From: an uncultured Gemmatimonadota bacterium
GTDB lineage: Bacteria > Gemmatimonadota > Gemmatimonadetes > Gemmatimonadales > Gemmatimonadaceae
Direction of reading: 5' to 3'
Assembly (NCBI GenBank): GCA_903894655.1
Contig: CAITQY010000050.1
Location: forward strand, 1-34,709
Length of the DNA stretch: 34,709 nt
Shown here in pieces: positions 1 through 6,298 of the stretch. The notes beneath the pieces were generated by a model, which worked only from the letters and a program-made list of their open reading frames with translations, was not told the origin of the DNA and did not search any database. A program made the translations under genes and the position numbers. Position 1 is the first letter of the stretch. Each line of letters starts with the position of its first letter.

Positions 1-906
1 ACGATCTATGCGCAGCACAAAACGAAGACGGGACGCAATGGCTCCGGTGAGGCCGCCTTCGTGCAGAACTTCTCCAATATCGACGCCGACGACTTTCGCG
101 CGATGGGAGAAGTGTGGGTTGAGCAGCGCGTGCTGCAGGACCGCGTGAGCCTCAAGGCCGGCCGTATCGATTTTAATAGTGTCTTTGCCGGTACCGACAA
201 TGGCGGCGCGTTCCTGAACGCCTCGATGGGCTTCTCGCCGACCATCGTGGCCGCGCCCACGTTTCCGTTGCCGACGTGGGGTGTGGAGGCCGCGGTGAGC
301 CCGTGGTCACTCTTCAACGTCAGCGTCGGGGTGTTCGACGGACGCGACGGCGCACCGGCCCCGGTTGGCGGACGCTCCGGCTTTCAGATCGTGCAGGCGA
401 ATCAGCAGTGGTCGCTCGGGCATTCGCAGCTTGGCGGCCGCGTTGGCGTGGGCGGTTGGCGGCACACCGGCCTGTTCTCCGCGATCGACGCCGAACCCGA
501 CGCCGATCCGTCCATGTCCGGCACCAACGGCTGGTATGCCACGCTCGACCAGACGCTGTGGCAGGGCCGTTCGCGCGACGGCAACGCCGACAATCACGCG
601 TCGGTGGCCGCCTTCGCTCAGTTCGGCACATCGAGTCCCACCGTGCAAGCGATCCATGCGCATCGCGGAGGAGGCCTCACGTTGTCTGGTCTGCTGGCCG
701 CACGGCCGTCCGATCTCATTGGCATCGGTGTCACCCACGCGTCGTGGGGCACCGGCCGCGAAACCATCGGCGAGCTGTTCTATCAGCTCCCCGTCACGTC
801 GCATCTGTCGCTCGTGGCCGATGTGCAGCGCGTGCGTCGGCTGGACGGGCCAGGGCTGCGCGCCTACGGCGATGTAGTCACGATGCGCACGGTGCTGTCG
901 TTCTAA
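1..906 (+). CDS. Carbohydrate-selective porin (OprB-like), 5' truncated
   Basis: The frame is open from base 1, so the gene begins before the window; about 301 C-terminal residues are visible. The product should be an outer-membrane beta-barrel that lets sugars into the periplasm. Support comes from the OprB-type stretch AGTDNGGAFLNASMGFSP followed by a PTFPLPTWGVEA segment, alternating strand/turn texture throughout, and a terminal phenylalanine (…RTVLSF), the usual end signal of outer-membrane barrels. The stop overlaps by 4 bases the stop of the convergent gene on the minus strand. The family assignment comes from remembered motif similarity. The start and signal peptide cannot be seen. 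A different porin subfamily is possible, but an outer-membrane barrel is likely. Confidence 0.8.
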   Translation, partial: TIYAQHKTKTGRNGSGEAAFVQNFSNIDADDFRAMGEVWVEQRVLQDRVSLKAGRIDFNSVFAGTDNGGAFLNASMGFSPTIVAAPTFPLPTWGVEAAVSPWSLFNVSVGVFDGRDGAPAPVGGRSGFQIVQANQQWSLGHSQLGGRVGVGGWRHTGLFSAIDAEPDADPSMSGTNGWYATLDQTLWQGRSRDGNADNHASVAAFAQFGTSSPTVQAIHAHRGGGLTLSGLLAARPSDLIGIGVTHASWGTGRETIGELFYQLPVTSHLSLVADVQRVRRLDGPGLRAYGDVVTMRTVLSF

Positions 907-1355
907 TGCGCATCCCGATAGGCGGCGCGGTTCCGCCCTTCCCAGTTCTTGATGTCGTCGAGCGCGGAGCGATCCGTGGCCGCGTAGCGGCGACGAGTGG
1001 CGGCGGTGGCGGGATCGCCAGCCGATGCGGCGACGACCGAGGCAATCGGCATGCGCCAATGCTGCCAGCACGAGAAGAACGTGTCGGTGCCGATCCACTG
1101 CTCGGCGCGTCCCGACTTCTTGCCGTTCTCGAGCGGCTGATTGCCAACGGCCGTTTTCGCGAACAGGGGCACGCCGGTGCAGCGACCGGCGGCGGCGTCC
1201 ACGCCCACAATCAGGAAGTCCTGCGTGCCGACGACTGAGCGGTCGCCGTCGGGTCCCAGTACGGCATTGGTCTGGGCGCCGCCGAGCGCGCGCAACGTGG
1301 CCGTGTCCAGCTGGATCACGAGCCCGGGAGTGACGTCTTCGTACGTAAGTGACAT
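903..1355 (-). CDS. Conserved-looking hypothetical protein (150 aa)
   Basis: A small cytoplasmic protein with no signal peptide or membrane segment. I do not recognise the family. The middle holds a run FLIVGVDAAAGRCTGVPLF, and later WIGTDTFFSCWQHWRMPI with a Cys and several Trp. The beta-rich N-terminal half (GLVIQLDTATLRAL) could be a small barrel, but this is only an impression. The C-terminal 40 residues are charged and probably helical. ATG start at 1355; no clear Shine-Dalgarno. Its stop overlaps the porin stop tail-to-tail by 4 bases, so neither gene has room for its own terminator. It lies 79 bases downstream of the alpha/beta hydrolase on the same strand and may be co-transcribed with it. 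Confidence 0.6.
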   Translation of the reverse strand: MSLTYEDVTPGLVIQLDTATLRALGGAQTNAVLGPDGDRSVVGTQDFLIVGVDAAAGRCTGVPLFAKTAVGNQPLENGKKSGRAEQWIGTDTFFSCWQHWRMPIASVVAASAGDPATAATRRRYAATDRSALDDIKNWEGRNRAAYRDAH

Positions 1356-1434
1356 GGCGGATGATGCCCGGAGCGTGCATGGCTGGCAAGGCCGTACACG
1401 GCGGCGTGGTGCGAATCACGACCGGCACGAGTCT

Positions 1435-2253
1435 CTAGATCGCTCCGCGCGCGCGTTCTCCAAGGAAATCGGCCACTAGCGACAGAATGCGCTCTGGCTG
1501 CTCGCGATGCGGCACATGGCCGCAGCCGTTTATGATCTCGAGCTGCGACATGCCCTGTACCCCGCAGGCGATACGTCGCGGAAATTCCACCGATCCGAAT
1601 TCGTCCGCGTCGCCGTGAATCACGAGCGTCGGGCAGCGCACACCGCTCAGGTACGGGTCGAGTGTCCAGTTGGCGAACGCCGGCAACATCCACGTGTCCG
1701 TCCAGGCGTCCAGCACCCACTGCGCTTTCTGCCCATGATATCGCGTGAGCTTGGCGAAGGCGGCCGGATTGGCAAACTGCACCTTCGCCGCCCGTATGCC
1801 ATCGAGCGTGTGCGGTTCAATGAACGATTGCGCCGACTCCGAGACCACGTGCTGACAGTAGTCCGGCATCGCGGCGGCAATCACGAGGGACATGCCGCCG
1901 CCCACGCTGTGACCGAACAGCGAAAAGTCGGAGAAGCCAAGCGCCTCTCGAACCGCCGGGAAGTACAGCTCGGCCTCTTCATCGATGAAGCGCAACGACG
2001 GCGGATCGTGACGCGCCGACGACTGTCCGAAGCCGAGCCGGTCGTACGCGATCACTGGCCGCCGCACCGCGCGTGCGAGGCGTTCGGGAAACCCGCGCCA
2101 CAGTTCGACCGAGCCGAGTGAGTCGTGCAGCAGCACGACTGGCGACGCGCCGTCGACCAGGAGCGGCGGTGTCCATTCGCGAACGAAGAGACTTCCGCCG
2201 GGCACCGGAACGCGGTGCTCTGCTCTCGTGATCAGTTCGGCCGCCGCTCCCAT
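1435..2253 (-). CDS. Alpha/beta hydrolase
   Basis: A 272-residue protein of the alpha/beta-hydrolase fold, normal length for the single-domain family. The oxyanion region is VVLLHDSLGS (about residues 39-48). The nucleophile elbow is GHSVGG with Ser116. The acid is in HGDADEF (Asp217) and the catalytic His is in GCGHVPHRE (His246). There is no signal peptide, so it is probably cytoplasmic. The substrate is not predictable from sequence: esters, lactones or C-C bonds are all possible. ATG start with no obvious ribosome binding site. It follows the secreted repeat protein on the same strand after 59 bases, so the two could share a transcript, but there is no functional link that I can see. Confidence 0.88.
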   Translation of the reverse strand: MGAAAELITRAEHRVPVPGGSLFVREWTPPLLVDGASPVVLLHDSLGSVELWRGFPERLARAVRRPVIAYDRLGFGQSSARHDPPSLRFIDEEAELYFPAVREALGFSDFSLFGHSVGGGMSLVIAAAMPDYCQHVVSESAQSFIEPHTLDGIRAAKVQFANPAAFAKLTRYHGQKAQWVLDAWTDTWMLPAFANWTLDPYLSGVRCPTLVIHGDADEFGSVEFPRRIACGVQGMSQLEIINGCGHVPHREQPERILSLVADFLGERARGAI

Positions 2254-2312
2254 TCTATCAAGCTATGCGCGGTGCGCCGGACGTGCGAGACACCACCTGC
2301 GGCACGACAGTC

Positions 2313-2981
2313 TTAGAAGACGATGTCCACGGCGATGTGATCGCCCGTCTTCAGGTTGAGCGGGCGCGTGGCCACATCCATGCCGCCCACGGGACGGACA
2401 AACACGCGGATCGCGTCACCACGGGCGATCAGATCTTTCGGGAACGAGAGCGTGGCCTGCGTCTTCGCCGACACTTCGCCCAGACGAACCGAGCGCAGCC
2501 CCTGTTCGGCGAACACGGTCATGGGCGTGTTGCGCGGGTTGTCGATCGTGATCGTGGTGCTCGCGCGCTCTTCAGCCGTGAGCGGCACGGGCACGCTGTC
2601 GATGCTGGCGATGCCACTGGACGGCACCACCAACCCGATCCGCACCGCGCCCGACACCGCGAAGCGCGGAGTGGCAACACTCACGCCGGACCCTTCTGGT
2701 TGAGCTAGGAGACGCACCATGCGGCGACCCTTCACCGCCCACGCCGGCAACGGCAACGTGGCCACCTCGCCGGCCGCGACCACGCCCAAACGACGATCGA
2801 AGCCAGCGGACTCGAGGTAGACGGTCACCGGCGTAGATCGATCGTTCTGCACGGTGACCATCTGCATCGTATCACCGATCACGCGCGTCACCGGCAAGCG
2901 CGTCGGAGGCTGGGTCTGCTGGGCCGAGGCGTTGGTAGAAAGCGTCGCAAGGCCGATGGCCAGAATCGTGAGGTAGCGCAT
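2313..2981 (-). CDS. Secreted protein of two tandem ~80-residue repeats, unknown function
   Basis: 222 residues with a clear Sec signal peptide (MRYLTILAIGLATLSTNASA, cleavage near residue 20). The mature part is an internal duplication. Residues 41-119 and 142-222 align, with matching landmarks such as NDRSTPVTVYLE / NPRNTPMTVFAE, RLGVVAAGEVATL / RLGEVSAKTQATL, and SVATPRF / DVATRPL. Each unit looks like an all-beta sandwich, so the product is probably a periplasmic or surface protein with two Ig-like or similar beta domains. There are no catalytic motifs and no cysteines in the mature protein. The start is well supported: GGGAGGA lies 7 bases upstream of the ATG (2989-2995). An imperfect stem-loop lies in the 5' leader (3004-3035). 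Family not recognised. Confidence 0.75.
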   Translation of the reverse strand: MRYLTILAIGLATLSTNASAQQTQPPTRLPVTRVIGDTMQMVTVQNDRSTPVTVYLESAGFDRRLGVVAAGEVATLPLPAWAVKGRRMVRLLAQPEGSGVSVATPRFAVSGAVRIGLVVPSSGIASIDSVPVPLTAEERASTTITIDNPRNTPMTVFAEQGLRSVRLGEVSAKTQATLSFPKDLIARGDAIRVFVRPVGGMDVATRPLNLKTGDHIAVDIVF

Positions 2982-2988
2982 GGTGGGG

Positions 2989-2995
2989 TCCTCCC
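2989..2995 (-). promoter_or_regulatory. Strong Shine-Dalgarno of the secreted repeat protein
   Basis: On the minus strand this reads GGGAGGA, ending 7 bases before the ATG at 2981. It fixes the start of the repeat protein and is one of the best ribosome binding sites in the window. Confidence 0.75.
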
Positions 2996-3003
2996 GTTGG
3001 GTC

Positions 3004-3035
3004 GTGTGGCAGTACCGGATGCGGTACCGCTACAC
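3004..3035 (-). promoter_or_regulatory. Imperfect 13-bp stem-loop in the 5' leader
   Basis: The arms at 3004-3016 and 3023-3035 are complementary at 11 of 13 positions, with a 6-base loop. One of the two mismatches can form a G-U pair in RNA. The structure lies 23-54 bases upstream of the start of the secreted repeat protein, so it could be a 5'-leader hairpin or an operator dyad. No known riboswitch or leader class is recognised. Confidence 0.35.
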
Positions 3036-3141
3036 AAGCATTACGGGCCGTTTCGGGGCGCTCGCGTAGGGGAAAACCTGAACTTCCGGCGGGAGTTCCC
3101 GACACGCGTCTCTCGTCGACGGCACGGGTTCCACGCGCCAC

Positions 3142-3663
3142 TCAACGGGTGCGTGGGATCGCTTCGGATGCGTAGTGCCGATCCACGTGTGCACTCACGA
3201 AGGTCGATGCTGACGGGGCGCTGAGTAACGCCTCCACCACGGTGGGCGGCACGCCGCGATAGCGATAAATGCGATGGCCTAGGTATTTCACGAACAGATC
3301 GGCGGTGGCACTGTTGTAGCCCACGGAGATGATGTTCGACGGCGTCACGAAGATTTCGAGCACCGAGGGATCGGGAAATCCGTCGCGCGATGCCACCGCG
3401 GGTACATGCACCGGTGCGTGTTCACCATCGCCATCGCGCTCGAGCGCCGCCAGCAAGAACGCATACGCGTCATTGATCGCCGTCGCCCGTTCAACGGCAA
3501 CAGCATGCGTCGCCTGACCGTGATGACGATCCGGATGCCACTGCGCAATTAGCGGTCGGTAGGCGGCGTTGAGCTGGTCGATTGTGCGAACCGTACGAAG
3601 CCCGAGCACCGCGCACTGCGCGGAGAACGCGGCGCCGTTTCGCCACGAGGACGCTCCTGCCAA
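3142..3663 (-). CDS. J-domain / KTSC-domain fusion protein
   Basis: 173 residues with two small modules. Residues about 18-80 form a J-domain-like helical segment with the diagnostic HPD tripeptide (QWHPDRHH, residues 43-45), the motif that stimulates the DnaK ATPase. Residues about 105-165 match the KTSC domain (ISVGYNSATADLFVKY, YRYRGVPPTVVEALLSAPS, and a terminal HYASE), a module often tied to RNA- or nucleic-acid-related proteins. A linker of about 25 residues joins them. The best start is TTG at 3663, because GGAGGG lies just before it (3667-3672). A GTG at about residue 19 would still keep the J-domain core. The protein is probably a cytoplasmic co-chaperone-like adaptor; this role is inferred from the domains only. 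Confidence 0.78.
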   Translation of the reverse strand: MAGASSWRNGAAFSAQCAVLGLRTVRTIDQLNAAYRPLIAQWHPDRHHGQATHAVAVERATAINDAYAFLLAALERDGDGEHAPVHVPAVASRDGFPDPSVLEIFVTPSNIISVGYNSATADLFVKYLGHRIYRYRGVPPTVVEALLSAPSASTFVSAHVDRHYASEAIPRTR

Positions 3664-3666
3664 TCA

Positions 3667-3672
3667 CCCTCC
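3667..3672 (-). promoter_or_regulatory. Shine-Dalgarno supporting the TTG start of the J/KTSC gene
   Basis: The minus strand reads GGAGGG here, 3 bases before the TTG at 3663. The spacing is slightly short, but it is the only good ribosome binding site near the 5' end of this frame. Confidence 0.5.
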
Positions 3673-3746
3673 GGTCCGCGATGAGATCCCGCTCCTGACG
3701 CACACAACATAGTGTACTCGCGTCGGTGCGCGTGACGCTCTGACGG

Positions 3747-4064
3747 TTACGCGCGCTCCACCCGAACCGCCGTGCCATAGCACAAGACTTCCGTTACGCC
3801 CTGCATCAGTTCGTTGGCGTCGTAGCGCACGCCGATCACGGCGTTGGCGCCCGCGAGGTGCGCCTGATGCAGCATCGTATCGAACGCCTGCGCGCGCGTC
3901 CGCTCGGCCAGCTCGGTAAAGAGCGAAATGTTGCCGCCCATCACCGTCTGCAGCGTGGCCCCCAAGGTCCCGAAGACGGAGCGCGAGCGCACCACCACAC
4001 CACGGACAATTCCGAGCGACGCGTCGATGCGATAGCCCGGCAAGTCGAACGCCGTGGTGGTCAT
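3747..4064 (-). CDS. YbjQ/UPF0145-family protein
   Basis: 105 residues, the usual size of the YbjQ (UPF0145, heavy-metal-binding-like) family. Family features seen are the opening LPGYRIDASLGIVRGVVVRSRS, the central GGNISLFTELAERTRAQAFD, and the closing GANAVIGVRYDANELMQGVTEVLCYGTAV. Members form small oligomeric beta-rich proteins whose biochemical role is not settled. I chose the ATG at 4064 because GAGGT lies about 10 bases upstream and the product then has family length. An ATG at 4109 would add 15 residues (MSTSLPAQAVEVPHA) and has no Shine-Dalgarno. The same frame runs open further upstream, but that part has no family similarity. It is divergent from the secreted protein at 4323. Confidence 0.85.
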   Translation of the reverse strand: MTTTAFDLPGYRIDASLGIVRGVVVRSRSVFGTLGATLQTVMGGNISLFTELAERTRAQAFDTMLHQAHLAGANAVIGVRYDANELMQGVTEVLCYGTAVRVERA

Positions 4065-4181
4065 GGCGTGCGGGACCTCAACGGCCTGTGCGGGAAGACT
4101 GGTGGACATGGTGTGGCTGGCCGGAAAAAGTGTAACCTGCGGAACCCGAGGGCGGATTGCCGGGCAGATGCGACGCTCGTT

Positions 4182-4204
4182 CGTGCTCAATGCAAGTGAG
4201 CACG
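4182..4204. promoter_or_regulatory. Perfect 8-bp inverted repeat in a divergent promoter region
   Basis: The half-sites CGTGCTCA (4182-4189) and TGAGCACG (4197-4204) are perfect reverse complements separated by 7 bases. The centre-to-centre distance of about 15 bases is close to one and a half helical turns. The dyad sits in the gap between the divergent YbjQ-family gene and the secreted protein at 4323, where a regulator binding site would be expected. No T-run follows either arm, so a terminator is unlikely. The identity of any binding protein is unknown. Confidence 0.45.
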
Positions 4205-4322
4205 CGGAATAGAAGCGGGTCAAGCGTGACTGGAGCGCAATTTGCTCGCCGGGTAGCGTTCCGCTCGAGGCGGCACACGCGCAGTATTCAGGCACGAAGA
4301 CCACCTCGAAACTGTCCAGCCT

Positions 4323-4898
4323 ATGGGTACCATGCCGATACGAGGCCGTCGAACGGACTCCCTGCGCGTGTACGTGACTGTCGCCGTGGCCATGCTCGTG
4401 TGCATGGCGTTCGGTCGCCAGGCGTCCGCACAGATTGCCCCGGTCCGCGTACGTCTGCCCGGCTACAATCAATCGCTGTCGCTTGATTCGGCCGCAACCA
4501 CGCCCGAGGCTATCCCGGCCGGCCAGGAGGCCACGCGCGCAGCGACCATCGCGGTTCTCGAGGCCTTGAGCATTCCGGTCACGACGAACGATCCGGTGGG
4601 ATTGGTCGGCAACGCAGGATTCACGCGGCTGCGTCGGCTGGGGAACGCACGGTTGTCCACATACGTGGACTGCGGCGTTGGGCTCAGCGGACCACAGGCG
4701 GATACCTGGCGCGTGACCATGGCGGTCATGGTCTGGATCGAACAGACGGGCGCGGCTGAAAGTCGCCTGCGATTGGCCTTCGTGGCGGGGGCGCAGGACT
4801 TGGACCCGGGCGCACGACGATCGGCCGGGTGCGGCTCCACGGGCGCTCTCGAGCTCCTGCTGCTGGAACGGATACGCCAACAGATTGCGGGGAAGTAA
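4323..4898 (+). CDS. Secreted hypothetical protein (191 aa)
   Basis: An N-terminal signal peptide with a basic start (MGTMPIRGRR) and a hydrophobic core (VYVTVAVAMLVCMAF) ends at an ASA-type site near residue 36, followed by QIAPVRVRL. The mature protein has two cysteines (in YVDCGVGL and SAGCGST) that could form a disulfide. Its strands look amphipathic (WRVTMAVMVWI, LRLAFVAGAQ), and the C-terminus is a helical tail (LELLLLERIRQQIAGK). I do not recognise the family; function unknown. ATG at 4323 was chosen; the ATG at 4332 also works and neither has a clear Shine-Dalgarno. The stop lies 8 bases before the start of the ankyrin gene, so the two are probably co-transcribed. Confidence 0.65.
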   Translation: MGTMPIRGRRTDSLRVYVTVAVAMLVCMAFGRQASAQIAPVRVRLPGYNQSLSLDSAATTPEAIPAGQEATRAATIAVLEALSIPVTTNDPVGLVGNAGFTRLRRLGNARLSTYVDCGVGLSGPQADTWRVTMAVMVWIEQTGAAESRLRLAFVAGAQDLDPGARRSAGCGSTGALELLLLERIRQQIAGK

Positions 4899-4906
4899 CA
4901 ACGCCG

Positions 4907-6160
4907 ATGACAACTCCAGGCTCCACCTCGCCAATGGCGCCGACGCCCATCCAGCAGTTGCACGACGCGATGCACCGACGCGACACCGACGCAATGCGCC
5001 GTCTGCTGTCGGAGCACGCGCAGTTTCGTCCGCTCATCAACGCCCCGTTCTTCGCGTACAACGCGCCGGCCATCGTGGCCTATGCCAACGACGCGGCGAT
5101 GGTGGATGTGCTGCTCGAATTCGGCGCCGACCCGAACGTGCGCAGCGCGTGGTGGGCCGGGCCGTTCCATGCGCTGCATGTAGCCACGGGTGCCGCGGCG
5201 GCTCGACTGCTGGCCGCCGGTGCGATTCCCGACGCCTGCGCCGCCGCCCATCTCGATGATGCCGCACTGCTGGCGGCGATGATCGCCGCCAACCCTGCGT
5301 GCGTAGCAGAGCGCGGTGGTGATGGACAGACCCCATTGCACTTTGCGCGTTCACGCGGCGTGATCGACCTTTTGCTCGACGCCGGCGCCGACATCGATGC
5401 GCGCGACGTGGATCATCGCGCGACGCCGGCCGAGTGGATGCTGGAGCGTTCGCGCGACGCCGGGCGCTACGCGCTGGCGCAGTATCTCGTCGAGCGAGGC
5501 GCCCACGCCGACATTTTCATGACGGCTGCACTGGGGCTCACCGATCGCGCGCGTGACCTTCTTCAGCACACGACCACGTTACTCGACGAGCAGACGGGTC
5601 GCGGTGCGTATGCCGAGATGAAGCCCAGCAGCTTTCACATGTACTTCTGGACCATTGGCGGCAACCGCTCGCCGCTGGAAGTCGCCGCCCAGTTCGGACA
5701 CGAGGAGACACTGGCGGCGATGCTGCCGTTCGCCACGCCGGTGCAGCGGCTGCGCTTGGCCTGTCGCCGCACGGATGTCGAGGCGGCGCGTGCGATCGTG
5801 CGTGAGGACCCCGGCCTCGTCGCATCACTCGGTGCGCAGGACCATCGCGCGATCACCGATGCCGCGTGGGACGGTGATGCGCCGGCGGTGGCGTTGATGC
5901 TGGAGCTGGGCTTCGACCCGGCGACGCCAGGCCACGACTCCGGCACGGCGCTGCATTGCGCGTCGTGGCAGGGCTCGGCGGCCACGGTGACCGTGCTGCT
6001 CAGCACGCCACCGGGGCGTGCCTTGCTCACGGCGCGGGATGCCCATCATCAGGATACGCCACTGGGCTGGGGCCGCCACGGGGCCAAGAATGGCCCGCGT
6101 GGCGGCGACCACGCCGCGGTGGAAACGCTGCTGCTGACTCCACCCCGATCTTCCGTCTGA
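4907..6160 (+). CDS. Ankyrin-repeat protein (417 aa)
   Basis: A repeat protein without signal peptide, probably a cytoplasmic protein-binding scaffold. Ankyrin units are visible as VDVLLEFGADPNVRS, GDGQTPLHFARSRGVIDLLLDAGADIDARD, AQYLVERGAHADIF, RSPLEVAAQFGHEETLAAML, and DSGTALHCASWQGSAATVTVLL. About eight to ten units span residues 50-410, some degenerate. No enzymatic domain is seen. I chose the ATG at 4907 (MTTPGSTSPMAP…) because it follows a GGGGAAG stretch and lies just behind the upstream stop. The frame is open further upstream, but that stretch lies inside the previous gene. The partner protein is unknown; the close link to the secreted protein at 4323 suggests joint expression. Confidence 0.85.
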   Translation: MTTPGSTSPMAPTPIQQLHDAMHRRDTDAMRRLLSEHAQFRPLINAPFFAYNAPAIVAYANDAAMVDVLLEFGADPNVRSAWWAGPFHALHVATGAAAARLLAAGAIPDACAAAHLDDAALLAAMIAANPACVAERGGDGQTPLHFARSRGVIDLLLDAGADIDARDVDHRATPAEWMLERSRDAGRYALAQYLVERGAHADIFMTAALGLTDRARDLLQHTTTLLDEQTGRGAYAEMKPSSFHMYFWTIGGNRSPLEVAAQFGHEETLAAMLPFATPVQRLRLACRRTDVEAARAIVREDPGLVASLGAQDHRAITDAAWDGDAPAVALMLELGFDPATPGHDSGTALHCASWQGSAATVTVLLSTPPGRALLTARDAHHQDTPLGWGRHGAKNGPRGGDHAAVETLLLTPPRSSV

Positions 6161-6285
6161 TCGCGAATCGCGTCGACGCACAGCGCCGACGCCATAGGCA
6201 CCTGGGGCCCCGTTGCCGGAAACTTGCATTTCACGGCCTACGGGGCACCTTCACCGCAGCAGATCCTTTCGTCCCGCTCCAATCT

Positions 6286-6290
6286 CCGGA
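6286..6290 (+). promoter_or_regulatory. Shine-Dalgarno favouring the TTG start of the amine oxidase
   Basis: CGGAG ends 8 bases before the TTG at 6299. It is better than anything in front of the ATG at 6224 and gives a normal signal peptide, so it decides the start I prefer. Confidence 0.45.
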
Positions 6291-6298
6291 GATCCTCC

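Noticed and set aside
276-1238. Long plus-strand frame across the porin end and the small minus-strand gene
   Set aside because: The protein is Arg-rich and low in complexity, as expected of a shadow frame in high-GC DNA; the porin and minus-strand frames carry the recognisable protein features.
3701-3720. ACAC…GTGT mini-dyad upstream of the J/KTSC gene
   Set aside because: Only 4-bp arms; such dyads are expected by chance.
4110-4994. N-terminal extension of the YbjQ-family frame to 415 residues
   Set aside because: The extension overlaps the divergent secreted protein and has no family similarity. The family-length product begins at 4064 (or 4109).
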